Source of the DNA: Magnetospirillum sp. 64-120
GTDB lineage: Bacteria; Pseudomonadota; Alphaproteobacteria; Rhodospirillales; Magnetospirillaceae
Assembly: GCA_001898825.1 (NCBI GenBank)
Contig: MKVK01000031.1
Coordinates: 1-64,000, forward strand
Reading direction: 5' to 3'
Length of the DNA stretch: 64,000 nt
Under the pieces are notes generated by a model, which saw nothing but the letters and a program-made list of their open reading frames with translations, searched no databases and was not told the origin of the DNA. Made by a program: the position numbers and the translations under genes. This document shows, piece after piece, positions 1 through 8,604 of the stretch (the stretch's first letter is position 1; each line of letters starts with the position of its first letter).

Positions 1-105
1 TGCCGCCTCAAGGACTTCCGCAGGATCGCAACCCGATATGATCGCCGCGCCGTCAACTTCATGGCGGCGGTCTGCATCGCCGCCACCGTCAGCTACTGGT
101 TATGA
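1..105 (+). CDS. IS5-family transposase, C-terminal fragment (cut by window start)
   Basis: The reading frame is open from base 1 and stops with TGA at 103-105, giving 34 residues. They contain RLKDFRRIATRYDR and end in a hydrophobic tail closing on SYWL. That is the usual C-terminal end of DDE transposases of the IS5 family (IS427-like group), where the Arg- and Tyr-rich stretch follows the catalytic Glu. The catalytic residues lie outside the window, so activity cannot be judged. The element marks the accessory left edge of the window. Confidence 0.75.
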   Translation, partial: CRLKDFRRIATRYDRRAVNFMAAVCIAATVSYWL

Positions 106-115
106 GTCCTGACCC
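104..115 (+). repeat. Probable right terminal inverted repeat of the IS5-family element
   Basis: The bases GAGTCCTGACCC directly follow the transposase stop. Ends of this type (GGGTCAGGACTC when read inward) are common in IS427-group elements, and a CTAG-like target follows. The matching left end is outside the window, so the boundary is inferred. Confidence 0.45.
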
Positions 116-193
116 TAGGATTGCCCCCCAGGATTGACTTACCGATGGTGATTTGCGACTTTAAATGAGGCTGGCAGCATCAGGCGATTTACA

Positions 194-853
194 ATGAAGC
201 CGACACATATTTTTATGGATAATTCTAATATTTTTGGCGGTGCACAGCGAACAGCTCGCGAACGTGAAGATGCAGCTTGGCCCTCTGTACGTATTGATTA
301 CGAGCACTTCTTCAGGTTGCTGGTGTACGGAAAGCAAAACCGTACGACATCTATGCTCGCTGGGTCGGTTCCTCCTGGCAATGACGCCCTGTGGGACGCC
401 GCGAACAAAGCAGGTTTCGACACTACGCTGTTGCGAAGAGTTGAAAGCGATACAGGCAGGCTTATCGAACAGGGGGTCGATGAGGCGATCCACTTAAAGA
501 TTGCCAATATTTTGCTTGATACGGATGAACCGGGAACGATGGTGCTCGCTACTGGTGATGGAGCAGAAACGGAACAGGCATCAAGCTTCACGCAACAGGT
601 TCGCCGGGCTGCAAAGCGTGGATGGAATGTGGAAATCTGGTCCTGGCAGAACCAGCTTGCCAAAAGATTGCGCGATACGCGCCTTGAGTTTCCCAACCAA
701 GTGAAGGTGTTCAAGCTCGATGCGTGGTACGATTCCATCGTCTTCATCAAGGGCGGGTCATATTTTGTCGATGGAGTGGCAAAAACAGTAATCACACGTA
801 GCTGCAAGCCATTCAATCTAACTGACACAAAGATTGCCGAAGCTTCGAGCTAA
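194..853 (+). CDS. NYN-domain (PIN-like) protein
   Basis: This 219-residue protein begins with a beta strand leading into MDNSNIF (D9, N10, N12), the signature of NYN domains, a branch of the PIN nuclease superfamily that cuts RNA with a metal ion. An ATGDG motif near residue 117 and an acidic VDEAIH segment near residue 96 fit the other acidic positions of the fold. The C-terminal 50 residues match nothing I recognise. The substrate is unknown. Codon use is visibly richer in A and T than in neighbouring genes, and the gene lies beside an IS end, so recent transfer is likely. Its stop overlaps the stop of the convergent gene at 850. Confidence 0.75.
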   Translation: MKPTHIFMDNSNIFGGAQRTAREREDAAWPSVRIDYEHFFRLLVYGKQNRTTSMLAGSVPPGNDALWDAANKAGFDTTLLRRVESDTGRLIEQGVDEAIHLKIANILLDTDEPGTMVLATGDGAETEQASSFTQQVRRAAKRGWNVEIWSWQNQLAKRLRDTRLEFPNQVKVFKLDAWYDSIVFIKGGSYFVDGVAKTVITRSCKPFNLTDTKIAEASS

Positions 854-1290
854 CCTTCAAATAATTCCACAATTCGCCAGACACACACGCCCTTGCGCCG
901 TGTAGTACCGTCAACCAGTCCCCGGCGGGCGCGAGATCGAAGGGTCTGAACGATCCTGAGGGCGATGGCCTGCGACAACACCTTGTCGTGTTCGTCCAGG
1001 CCCTTTCGCCGCATGAGGCGGGCCGTCAACTCACGGGTATCCAGCGGCCCTTCGGCCCGCAGTGTATCCAGGCAGAATGTGGTCGTTTCGCCACGACGAA
1101 AGACCCGGTTCAGATCGACATAGGCGGGGAAGTCATCGACGTTGTTGTCGATCTCGAACAGCCGCAAGGCGGCAATGACGTGTGCCAGGTCGGACTGAGC
1201 CTCTTTCAGCCGTGCCTCGTACTTGGCGATGGTGTCGCGGATGCGGTCGCGCTTCTTGCGCAGGATGGTGATTGCGAGCGGTTCGGCCAT
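850..1290 (-). CDS. Conserved hypothetical protein, coiled coil plus C-terminal winged-helix-like region
   Basis: This is a 146-residue protein of unknown function. Residues 5-45 form a charged heptad-like helix (RKKRDRIRDTIAKYEARLKE), probably a coiled coil. The C-terminal part has alternating helices and a basic RSRARRG...RRKG stretch that could be a winged helix binding nucleic acid. Short proteins of this layout recur in rhizobial and rhodospirillal accessory regions. It converges on the NYN gene with overlapping stops. No partner or regulator can be inferred. Confidence 0.6.
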   Translation of the reverse strand: MAEPLAITILRKKRDRIRDTIAKYEARLKEAQSDLAHVIAALRLFEIDNNVDDFPAYVDLNRVFRRGETTTFCLDTLRAEGPLDTRELTARLMRRKGLDEHDKVLSQAIALRIVQTLRSRARRGLVDGTTRRKGVCVWRIVELFEG

Positions 1291-1597
1291 GCGCCATTGT
1301 CGGCGAATGGCACCGGGCTGACCATCCGGGGCTTGGTGAGCTTGCTACATAATGCCGAACTTCTAATTTTCCAATAAAATCAACCATTGTCGGTTTCAGC
1401 TATAAACCGGATTTTGTGCCTTTAATCCGGACAGCGACAGACATAACGCGGACGGATTTGTAATTTCGTCACCGGAAATTCCGCATTTTTTCCAATGTGT
1501 TGGCACTGTTCGCCCCTCTCTGGATGACGCAAACGCGCATGGATACGCCCGAAGTCGGGCGCACCACCGAATTTCCGATTCGTCCGTCCTAAAGCTG
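1291..1597. other. Intergenic region, 307 bases, no gene recognised
   Basis: This stretch separates two minus-strand genes and should hold the promoter of the gene ending at 850. It is moderately AT-rich around 1340-1420. I see no convincing ORF, RNA gene or strong terminator. A weak GCCAT...ATGGC dyad lies at its start (about 1289-1307). Confidence 0.5.
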
Positions 1598-2239
1598 TTA
1601 TCGCCGATAGACGTCGGAGAAGTTCACGTTGAGGCCACCGCATTGCTGGTTGTCCGACGCAATCAACCAATCGTCGGCCAAGGTCAGGGTGACTTGGCAG
1701 GCACCATCCTTGACAGAGGCACGGGCTCCGGTGGGAGTGGCGGCCCCCTGTACCTCACCCGTGCGGGGAGCCGGTCCATCGCCCCACAACGCGAGACCAT
1801 TGACGCTGATACTGCCACCGTTCTGGGCCTGAATGCTCAGGCTGTTGCGGCCACTTTTCCATTCCCCGCCCCAGGCAGCCAGGGATGGATTGGGATTGGT
1901 CGCCGTCAAAGCGAGTTGGTCCTTGGCAATCCATCCGGTGATTGCACCTTTGGCACCAACGAACGCAACACACGTCCAGTCCGTAGACGTGCTGCCGACC
2001 AGCACGATGTCGCCAGCAATGACATAGGCCTTGCGGCGGCAGGCCTCCGACGGGCAGCCATCACCTCCGTTATGGAAATAAGCCCGCCCCCCCTTTCCCC
2101 CGGACACCACCCCCTTCTGGAAGGCTGTGGCAACTGAGGTGAATTGACTTATGTCGCAGTTCGGCTCGGCCAAAGCTGAGGCCGGCAAGAGGAGAGCGAG
2201 CAACGGAGAAATGGCGGCAATTCGCCAGTGGGGAGCCAT
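1598..2239 (-). CDS. Exported SH3-like hypothetical protein
   Basis: The protein is 213 residues from the ATG at 2239. The N-terminus has a basic start, a hydrophobic core (AAISPLLALLLP) and an ASALA cleavage site, so it should be secreted. The first half resembles bacterial SH3 domains, with a TDWTCVAF strand and a GAITGWIAKDQL strand. The second half is a small beta-rich domain with Cys residues that could pair. I chose 2239 because TGAGG sits six bases upstream; an in-frame ATG at 2251 is also possible. It lies downstream of a muramidase on the same strand, so a cell-wall role is plausible but unproven. Confidence 0.6.
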   Translation of the reverse strand: MAPHWRIAAISPLLALLLPASALAEPNCDISQFTSVATAFQKGVVSGGKGGRAYFHNGGDGCPSEACRRKAYVIAGDIVLVGSTSTDWTCVAFVGAKGAITGWIAKDQLALTATNPNPSLAAWGGEWKSGRNSLSIQAQNGGSISVNGLALWGDGPAPRTGEVQGAATPTGARASVKDGACQVTLTLADDWLIASDNQQCGGLNVNFSDVYRR

Positions 2240-2292
2240 CAGATGCCTCATAAGTAATGAGGATTTGGAGTTTGCATCCTGTTGGCGCACTG

Positions 2293-2327
2293 TCAAGTGG
2301 CCCGCTCTCTTATTGCGAGCCACTTGA
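2293..2327. terminator. Inverted repeat downstream of the muramidase gene
   Basis: TCAAGTGGC at 2293-2301 is perfectly complementary to GCCACTTGA at 2319-2327, with a 17-base loop. It lies just after the stop of the minus-strand muramidase gene and before the next gene. There is no clear T-run, so termination is inferred from position. Confidence 0.4.
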
Positions 2328-2335
2328 TCTTGTGG

Positions 2336-3985
2336 CTATTGGCGGAATTCTCCGGCTCGCTTGAGCCACCCGTTCAAGAAGCGAGCTTGGCGGGGATCCC
2401 TTTCGACGAGAAACCGATAATAGGCCTCCCGTTCATTGGCGATTGCATTGTTGATCGCCTTCAATTGCTCCGGCGTGGCCTTGTTGATGGCCGAGATTGT
2501 CTTGTCACCGACGACGCCATCCACTTCAAGCTTGGCATCCGGGATCACGGCGTTGACGGCCTTTTGAATCATCTTGCCGCCGGCTCCCGGAGAGTGATTA
2601 ACACCGAGATCGAATACGTGGGCTGCGGTTTTCTCGTCGCCGATCTCGCCAATACGGCGGTCGTCGTAATATTCTTTCTTATAGATAATCTGCGCCTGAT
2701 CCTGGGTGAGATCCTTTACCGAAACAGATCTACCACTCTCTCCCAGGCCGCCGTATTTTTTATGATAAGCGTCCAACGTACCCTTGGTAATGCCATGATT
2801 GGTCTCACCGCCGGTATCATTCGGATCGTTTGAGTATCCACCTTCGATGTTAAAGGTTCCTGTGGCGAACCGATCAAAACGACCTTTATCGGCTTGGTTG
2901 GATGCGCTCTTCTGAGTGTCGTTTGGCTTTTGTTGAGTAGCTGGGGAAGGCGAAATAGGTTCAGCCGGCTTGACATCTGAGGGTAACGGCTTGCCTTCGC
3001 CAGATTTCAGTGGAGGCGGCATTGGAAGGGACAGCTTGGGTTCACTTCCCCCCGTCGCTTTCGCTTCTTCAGGCGTCATTGGCGGGATCGGCCCCGGTGT
3101 AACGGTCGAAGGGATTGGCAAAGACAGGACGTTGCCACCACTCTCGGACTTCTGCGTTTCTGTCATCCCCGTCTGCGCAGAGCTCTTCTCAGTCCCGGCA
3201 TGGCTGATAGAGGCCGCCGCCCGGAACAACGGCACGGCGCTGTCGTCGGGCAGATCGGCACTGCGCACGCCCAAGGGGCGGACGGCGGGCATGGTGCCGC
3301 CCAGCAAAGCCTTGGCCTGATCGGGCGGAAGCTGGTTGACGATGCCGTGCATCACTTGGTCGGTGCGGTCGCGCCCGACCTGAGCCTCCATCTGTTCGGC
3401 CAGATCCATCAAGGTGGCGTGCGCATCCGCCCCCGCCTGTTTGGCGAAGTCGCCATAGATGCGCGGGATGTCGCCGTTGACGCTGCTGCGGGTCAAAGCG
3501 CGGGCGCTGTCGGCGTTGAAGGCCTGGCTTTGCTCATCCAATTCCAAAGGTTGGGCAGGCCGGGGGAAGGACAGCCGCGCCGGGCGGGTGTTCAGGATGC
3601 CCGGCTCGCCCTGCATGCGTTGCGATTGGTGCTGGTCCACCTCGTCCGGGCTGGGGGGCGTGAAGCCGCCCAACAGGCCGCCAGCCGCTTGCTTCAAGCT
3701 GGTGATGGTGGGGCCGCCCGGTTTCAACAGACCATCCACCGTCAGCCCGTTCTGGCTTTGCCAATCCTTCACCGCCTGTTCCTGGCGCTGGCCCCAATAG
3801 CCCACCGGGCCGTCGGTGCGCGACAGATCATGGTGGCCGGTATTGCCCAGAATGGTTTCCACCCGGATCACGTCTTCGCGCCGGTTGGGCTGGTCGGGGC
3901 CGACGGGCGCACCCAGGGTGAAGAAATCATCCTGGAACGGGAACCCGGGACGGCGTTGGCGGGGATCGATCGGCAGCATGGTCAT
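2336..3985 (-). CDS. Peptidoglycan-binding / GH108 N-acetylmuramidase-like protein
   Basis: This 549-residue protein has three parts. Residues 20-100 resemble a peptidoglycan-binding helix bundle (QAVKDWQSQNGLTVDG). Residues 230-365 are a Pro-, Lys- and Ser-rich linker. The C-terminus (about 370-549) is a glycoside hydrolase 108 domain with the catalytic EGGY motif (E381-Y384), followed by the family's second peptidoglycan-binding module containing VDGVVGDKT. Such enzymes cut the glycan backbone of murein. No signal peptide is visible, so export would need a holin-like or other route. I took the ATG at 3985 (MTMLPID), preceded by an AAAGAA stretch. No other phage genes surround it. Confidence 0.75.
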   Translation of the reverse strand: MTMLPIDPRQRRPGFPFQDDFFTLGAPVGPDQPNRREDVIRVETILGNTGHHDLSRTDGPVGYWGQRQEQAVKDWQSQNGLTVDGLLKPGGPTITSLKQAAGGLLGGFTPPSPDEVDQHQSQRMQGEPGILNTRPARLSFPRPAQPLELDEQSQAFNADSARALTRSSVNGDIPRIYGDFAKQAGADAHATLMDLAEQMEAQVGRDRTDQVMHGIVNQLPPDQAKALLGGTMPAVRPLGVRSADLPDDSAVPLFRAAASISHAGTEKSSAQTGMTETQKSESGGNVLSLPIPSTVTPGPIPPMTPEEAKATGGSEPKLSLPMPPPLKSGEGKPLPSDVKPAEPISPSPATQQKPNDTQKSASNQADKGRFDRFATGTFNIEGGYSNDPNDTGGETNHGITKGTLDAYHKKYGGLGESGRSVSVKDLTQDQAQIIYKKEYYDDRRIGEIGDEKTAAHVFDLGVNHSPGAGGKMIQKAVNAVIPDAKLEVDGVVGDKTISAINKATPEQLKAINNAIANEREAYYRFLVERDPRQARFLNGWLKRAGEFRQ

Positions 3986-4088
3986 GCTTTGTTCTTTCTG
4001 CGGGGCGAGAAAGGGGCAGCCCCGAAGGGCCACCCGTGCATGATTCGCAAGATACACAGCTATCGAGAGAAATTAAAGGAATTTAGAC

Positions 4089-6587
4089 CTATTTCCTCGG
4101 CTTGGCTCGCGCCGTCGGTTCGGCCTGCATGGGGTCGTCGGGCCACCAATGTTTGGGGTACTGGCCTTTCAAGTCGGCCTTGACGGCGTGATAGGCGTTG
4201 GCCCAGAAGCTGGCCAGGTCGCGGGTGACCTGGACCGGGCGCCGTGCCGGACTCAGCAGATGCAGCAGCAGCGGCAGCGCGCCGCCCAGGATGCGCGGGG
4301 TGTCGGCGCAGCCGAACATTTCCTGCAAACGCACCGCCAGCACCGGTTCTTCGCCATCATAATCGATGGGGACCCGGCTGCCCGACGGCACGATGACGTG
4401 GGTGGGGACGTAATCGTCCAGCTTCTTGCCCATCTGCCAATCCAGCAGGCCGCGCAGGGCTTGGGACAAATCCAGACGGGGCAAATGGGCGCGGCGGCTG
4501 ATGCCAGAGAGATAAGGTGCCAACCAGTCTTCCAAGCGGTCCAACAGCGCCTGGTCGGACAAATCGGGCCAGCCGCCCTGGGGGTCGCGGGCATGGGCGA
4601 ATTGCACGCGGGCACGGAACTTGCGCAACTCGTCGCTCCACGGCAGGCAGTCCAACCCCATTTGGCGGATGCCGTCGACCATGGCGGCCGCCACCTGATC
4701 GGGGGCCGGCTTGTCCAGGCGCTTTTCGTCCAAGACCAGCTTGAACAGGCTGGTGCGCCGCGCCGCCACCACGGCCTCGTCGCGCTTGTCCCATTGCACC
4801 ACGTCGCCGGTCTTGATGGCGTCGGCGAAAAATTCGTCGATTTCCGCCCGGGTCAAAGGTGCGGCCAGGAAGATGCGGGCTTCGCGGCGGTCGCCGTCCA
4901 GTTCGGCGGCGACCAGCCAGTCCTCGGCCGCCAGCGGTTCGTGGTCCTGGAAGAACGCCCCGCGCCCGCCGGAAAGGGCGAAGCGCGGCTCGCCCCCCGG
5001 CCGGCGCTTGCCGATGCGGTCGGGATAGGCGAAGGCCAGGACGATGCCGCAATCGCGGGATTCGCCGTCCTGTTCGCCAGCCTTCAGCCCCAGACGGCGA
5101 CGCCAGTCCTTGGCCGATTGACGGGCGCGGGCCAAGGCGCCGCGATCGACGGCAAGGCCATGACGCGGGTCCAGACGGTCGGCACCACGCAGGGCGTCCA
5201 GACGCAGGCGGATATCGCAATCACGCGCCCCGCGTTCCGCCCGCAACACGTCGCGTTCCGACAAGATGGCGGCGATGTCGCAGGCCAGACCGCCCAAGCC
5301 CAAGTCCTTGGCCCGCAACACCATGTGGGCCAGACGCGGATGCATGGCCAGACGGTTCATGGCGCGGCCATGGGAGGTCAAGGAGCAATCCTCGTCCACC
5401 GCCCCCAACTCGGCCAGCAATTCACGGGCCTGGGCCAGGGCGGCGGCGGGCGGCGGAGTCAGCCAAGCCAGGGCGTTGGCGTCACGCACCCCCCATTGCG
5501 CCAAATCCAGCGCCAGCGACGCCAGGTCGGCTTCGCTGATTTCCGGGGCGGTGAAGGCGGCCAGGGCACGATCTTCGGCTTCCGACCACAGCCGCCAGCA
5601 CTTGCCCGGGGCCTGACGCCCGGCGCGGCCGCGCCGCTGGTCGGCCGAGGCGCGGCTGACCGGCACCGTCACCAGACGCGTCATGCCGGAACTGGGATCG
5701 AAACGCGGCAGCCGCATCTGTCCGCCGTCAACCACCACACGAACGCCGTCGATGGTCAGCGAGGTCTCGGCGATGGATGTGGCCAATACCACCTTGCGGC
5801 CGCCCTCCGCCAAGGGGCGGATGGCGCGGTCCTGGTCGGCCTGGGACAGATCGCCGTATAGCGGCAGCACCTGGGCGGCGACAGTGTCCAACGCTGCCTG
5901 CACCCGGCGGATTTCCCCCGAACCGGGCAAAAACGCCAGAACGTCGCCGTCGGACTGGTCCAGCGCCTGGCGGATGGCCGTGGCCATGGCGTCGACGAAG
6001 CGGCGCGGTTCGGGACGCGCCAGATAATACGTGTCCACCGGCCAGGCGCGTCCCTGGCTGGACACCACCGGCACGCCCCCCATCAACTGCGCCACCGGCC
6101 CACCGTCCAAGGTCGCCGACATCACCACCAGCTTCAGGTCGTCGCGCAAGGCCATCTGGATTTCCAGGCACAAAGCCAAGCCCAGATCGGCGTTCAAGGA
6201 CCGTTCGTGGAATTCGTCGAAGATGACCACGCCCACCCCCGGCAGCGACGGGTCGTCCTGCAACATGCGGGTCAGGATGCCTTCGGTCACCACCTCGATG
6301 CGGGTGTCGGGACCGACCTTGCTGTCCAGGCGCACCCGATAGCCGACGGTTTGCCCGACCTCTTGGCCCAGGGTCTGGGCCATGCGGGCGGCGGCGGCGC
6401 GGGCCGCCAGTCGGCGCGGTTCCAGCATGATGATGCGGCCCGCGCCCAACCACGGCTGATCCAGCAGGAACAGCGGCACCCTCGTGGTCTTGCCGGCGCC
6501 GGGCGGCGCTTCCAGCACCAGCCCCGAGGATCGGGACAAGGATTCGGCGATGTCGGAAAGGACGGTATCGATGGGAAGCGCGGTCAT
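4089..6587 (-). CDS. hrpB: ATP-dependent helicase HrpB
   Basis: This 832-residue DEAH-box helicase has Walker A APPGAGKT at residues 27-34, the DEFHERS motif II, SAT as motif III, then the helicase C, HA2 and HrpB-specific C-terminal domains, as expected for HrpB. The family is thought to remodel RNA, but its exact role in bacteria is unclear. An upstream extension to 6842 is open, but its composition is non-coding-like, and the conserved N-terminus (TALPIDTVLSDI) begins at the ATG at 6587. It appears monocistronic, followed by the muramidase gene on the same strand. Confidence 0.92.
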   Translation of the reverse strand: MTALPIDTVLSDIAESLSRSSGLVLEAPPGAGKTTRVPLFLLDQPWLGAGRIIMLEPRRLAARAAAARMAQTLGQEVGQTVGYRVRLDSKVGPDTRIEVVTEGILTRMLQDDPSLPGVGVVIFDEFHERSLNADLGLALCLEIQMALRDDLKLVVMSATLDGGPVAQLMGGVPVVSSQGRAWPVDTYYLARPEPRRFVDAMATAIRQALDQSDGDVLAFLPGSGEIRRVQAALDTVAAQVLPLYGDLSQADQDRAIRPLAEGGRKVVLATSIAETSLTIDGVRVVVDGGQMRLPRFDPSSGMTRLVTVPVSRASADQRRGRAGRQAPGKCWRLWSEAEDRALAAFTAPEISEADLASLALDLAQWGVRDANALAWLTPPPAAALAQARELLAELGAVDEDCSLTSHGRAMNRLAMHPRLAHMVLRAKDLGLGGLACDIAAILSERDVLRAERGARDCDIRLRLDALRGADRLDPRHGLAVDRGALARARQSAKDWRRRLGLKAGEQDGESRDCGIVLAFAYPDRIGKRRPGGEPRFALSGGRGAFFQDHEPLAAEDWLVAAELDGDRREARIFLAAPLTRAEIDEFFADAIKTGDVVQWDKRDEAVVAARRTSLFKLVLDEKRLDKPAPDQVAAAMVDGIRQMGLDCLPWSDELRKFRARVQFAHARDPQGGWPDLSDQALLDRLEDWLAPYLSGISRRAHLPRLDLSQALRGLLDWQMGKKLDDYVPTHVIVPSGSRVPIDYDGEEPVLAVRLQEMFGCADTPRILGGALPLLLHLLSPARRPVQVTRDLASFWANAYHAVKADLKGQYPKHWWPDDPMQAEPTARAKPRK

Positions 6588-6873
6588 AAGGTCGTTTCTT
6601 ATCGCTTTTGGGCAACAAGGGGAACCGCAAGCGGTTGAAGTTCGCATCAATGTGAATGATAATGCGCCCCCGAACGCAACCCCCGTCGGGTCTTGCAGGG
6701 AGGAACGTGTTTTTCGCCAAGGCCGCGCGCCCTTACAGCCGACGCGAATGCCCCATTTCCGCCAAGAAGTTTGTCTACCCTGTAATCCTGGTTCGGCACC
6801 TTGTCGGCCCGGGCCGGCGTCCAAGGACGGCGTTTGGTTCAATACTCGCTGAATAAGCTATTGGGAGATGATG
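6588..6873. other. Divergent promoter region between hrpB and the cytochrome c gene
   Basis: About 285 bases hold the start regions of both genes. An AT-rich stretch near 6645-6665 is the likely hrpB promoter area. GGGAG at 6863-6867 is the ribosome site of the cytochrome gene. I saw no clear operator. Confidence 0.4.
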
Positions 6874-7236
6874 ATGAAGAAGTTGCTCGGTCTGGCCGTT
6901 GCCGCCCTGTTGATCGCCCCCGTCGCCGCCAACGCCGCTGACGCCCCCAAGGGCTTCAACGCTTGTAAGGCCTGCCACAAGGTGGAAGCCGGCAAGCATG
7001 GCGTCGGCCCCTCGCTGGCTGGCGTGTTCGGCACCAAGGCCGGCACCAACTATCCGGAATACAAGTACTCGGACAAGCACAAGGATTCCGGCCTGACGTG
7101 GGACGAAGCCACCCTGTCCAAGTACCTGGCCGACCCCAAGGGCACCATTCCCGGCAACAAGATGGTCTTCGCCGGCATCAAGAACCCCGACGACCTGAAG
7201 GAAGTCGTGGCTTACCTGAAGACCCTGAAGAAGTAA
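6874..7236 (+). CDS. Class I cytochrome c (c2/c552-like), periplasmic
   Basis: This 120-residue protein has a Lys-Lys start and a hydrophobic signal peptide ending at ANA/AD near residue 21. The mature part is a single haem domain: haem attachment CKACH at 31-35, the usual GPSLAG after it, and a probable Met ligand at M97 in GNKMVFAG. It should carry electrons in the periplasm. Three ATG codons run in tandem (6868, 6871, 6874). GGGAG ends at 6867, so only the third has normal spacing. A hairpin follows the stop, so it looks monocistronic. Confidence 0.9.
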   Translation: MKKLLGLAVAALLIAPVAANAADAPKGFNACKACHKVEAGKHGVGPSLAGVFGTKAGTNYPEYKYSDKHKDSGLTWDEATLSKYLADPKGTIPGNKMVFAGIKNPDDLKEVVAYLKTLKK

Positions 7237-7260
7237 TCCGCACCGCGGAAACGCTTTTTC

Positions 7261-7300
7261 CGACGCCGTCGCCCCCCAGGGGCGGCGGCGTTGTCGTTTC
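7261..7300 (+). terminator. GC-rich hairpin after the cytochrome c gene
   Basis: GCCGTCGCCCC can pair with GGGGCGGCGGC (7265-7289), followed by TTGTCGTTTC. The right arm and tail (7279-7300) recur exactly at 7356-7377, at the end of the opposing gene. The run of T is short, so efficiency is uncertain. Confidence 0.55.
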
Positions 7301-7355
7301 CAAAAGGACCAAGAATGACAGCCGCCCCATCTTTCGATCGAGGGCTTCGCCCTCC

Positions 7356-7377
7356 GGGGCGGCGGCGTTGTCGTTTC
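7356..7377. repeat. Second copy of a 22-base direct repeat
   Basis: The 22 bases at 7356-7377 are identical to 7279-7300. They lie between two convergent genes. The second copy is preceded by AGGGCTTCGCCCT (7341-7353), a small hairpin. Confidence 0.7.
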
Positions 7378-8342
7378 TACTTCAGCCCGTTTTCCCCATA
7401 AAAGGCATCGGCGCCGTCATGCTGCTTGATGGTCATGCCGTCCTTGGCGCTGTCCGCCTTGCCCAGACCGCGCAGCATGGGATGCAGGTGGGTCAGGGCC
7501 GAGAAGTTTCCATGAATGGCCTTCAGCCAGTCTTGGACCTGAGCATTGGTGCTGCGGGTGGTGGTGACCAAAAGGGCGCGGACCTGCAGGCTGACCACAT
7601 CGTCGCGCATGCCCGGATAGACATCCTTGCGGATGGTGGCGCGGGTCAGCCACGAATGGTGCTTCAAATAGGATTCCAAGGTCTTGGCCTTGATCGGCAC
7701 CGGCTGCGCGTCGCATTCGTCCATGGCCATGCTGGCTTCGGCCATGGGCTGGTAACCGGAATAGAAGGCGGCGTCGATGTTGCCTTCGCACAATTCCGGC
7801 GTCTGTTCCGACAATTCCAGTTCCACCGCGATGGCCAGATCGCCTTCGGACAGGCCGGCGGCTTCCAGGGTGGCTTCGGCCATGGCGCGCTGGAACGATC
7901 CGGGACGCCCCAGGTTGACCCGCTTGCCCTTCAAGTCGGCCATGGATTCGATGCCGGCCCCTTGGCGGGCCAACAGCATCACCGATTCACCCGGCAGGCT
8001 GAGGACGGCACGCAGGTCACCGAAGGGGCCGGCATCCTTGAACGGGCCGCTGCCGGCCACCGCCATCTGCGCCGCCTGGGCCTGGACGATACCCAGGTCG
8101 ACGGCGCCTGCGCGCAGGGACGCCAGATTGGCCGCCGATCCCGAGGACGGCACCACGGCACAGTTGACCCCGCCGGCTTCCTTGTTGATGACCCGACACA
8201 AGGCACCGGCGGCCGGATAATAATAGCCCGTCACCTCGCCCGACGCGATCAGCGCCGCCTTGTTGCCCTCGGCCCAGGCCGGCGCCTGGGCGCAAACCAG
8301 AACCACCGCCATCACCGTGCCACCTGCCAGAATTCGCCGCAC
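7377..8342 (-). CDS. TAXI-family solute-binding protein (TRAP transporter type)
   Basis: This 321-residue protein has a signal peptide (MRRIL...PAWA, about 24 residues). The mature domain shows TAXI-family features: TGYYYPAAGALCRVIN near the start, GSAANLASLRAGAVDLGIVQAQ, and KGKRVNLGRPGS. These proteins bind small ligands in the periplasm for TRAP permeases. No DctQM-like membrane subunit is in the window, so it may act alone or with a distant permease. The start is GTG at 8342, supported by AGGGGGA about 10 bases upstream. It is divergent from the CHAP-domain gene. Confidence 0.88.
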   Translation of the reverse strand: MRRILAGGTVMAVVLVCAQAPAWAEGNKAALIASGEVTGYYYPAAGALCRVINKEAGGVNCAVVPSSGSAANLASLRAGAVDLGIVQAQAAQMAVAGSGPFKDAGPFGDLRAVLSLPGESVMLLARQGAGIESMADLKGKRVNLGRPGSFQRAMAEATLEAAGLSEGDLAIAVELELSEQTPELCEGNIDAAFYSGYQPMAEASMAMDECDAQPVPIKAKTLESYLKHHSWLTRATIRKDVYPGMRDDVVSLQVRALLVTTTRSTNAQVQDWLKAIHGNFSALTHLHPMLRGLGKADSAKDGMTIKQHDGADAFYGENGLK

Positions 8343-8604
8343 CGGCGCGTCCCCCTTTTTGTTTCGTGATCCTGTCGCCGCCTTGCGACCGCGGCCGGAT
8401 CATAGCCGTAACCCCCCCGCCTTCGAAAGCCCCAATCCCCCCTGTGCGTTGCTGCCGGCCGATTTGTGCGCTGCCGAAACAAATGGAATTTCCATAAAAA
8501 TCGACTCAAAAGGGTTGCCATCGAGTTTTCAAATCGACACAATCGCCACCGAAGATAAGGCGGATCGCAAAGCGACCACCAGGGGCAACAGGGGAGAGGC
8601 TGGA
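8343..8604. other. Divergent intergenic region, 262 bases
   Basis: This holds the promoters of the TAXI protein gene (minus) and the CHAP protein gene (plus). An AT-richer part lies at 8480-8550 and contains AAATCGAC twice, once on each side of about 30 bases. No gene is visible. GGGGAG at 8591-8596 is the ribosome site of the plus-strand gene. Confidence 0.4.

Noticed and set aside
2451..2464. FNR-like box TTGATCGCCTTCAA
   Set aside because: A 9-of-10 match, but well inside the muramidase coding region, so taken as chance. It is a caution for the ubiT site.
1598..3985. Prophage remnant suggested by the muramidase
   Set aside because: No integrase, capsid, tail, holin or attachment site is nearby, so the gene alone does not support a prophage.
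4149..5861. Long plus-strand open frame opposite hrpB
   Set aside because: It is antisense to a gene with full helicase motifs, is rich in Gln/Gly/Arg typical of shadow frames in GC-rich DNA, and has no ribosome site.
7098..8369. Open frame of about 420 codons opposite the TAXI protein gene
   Set aside because: It runs through the cytochrome c 3' end, the terminator and the antisense of a clear gene; no family motif is visible.
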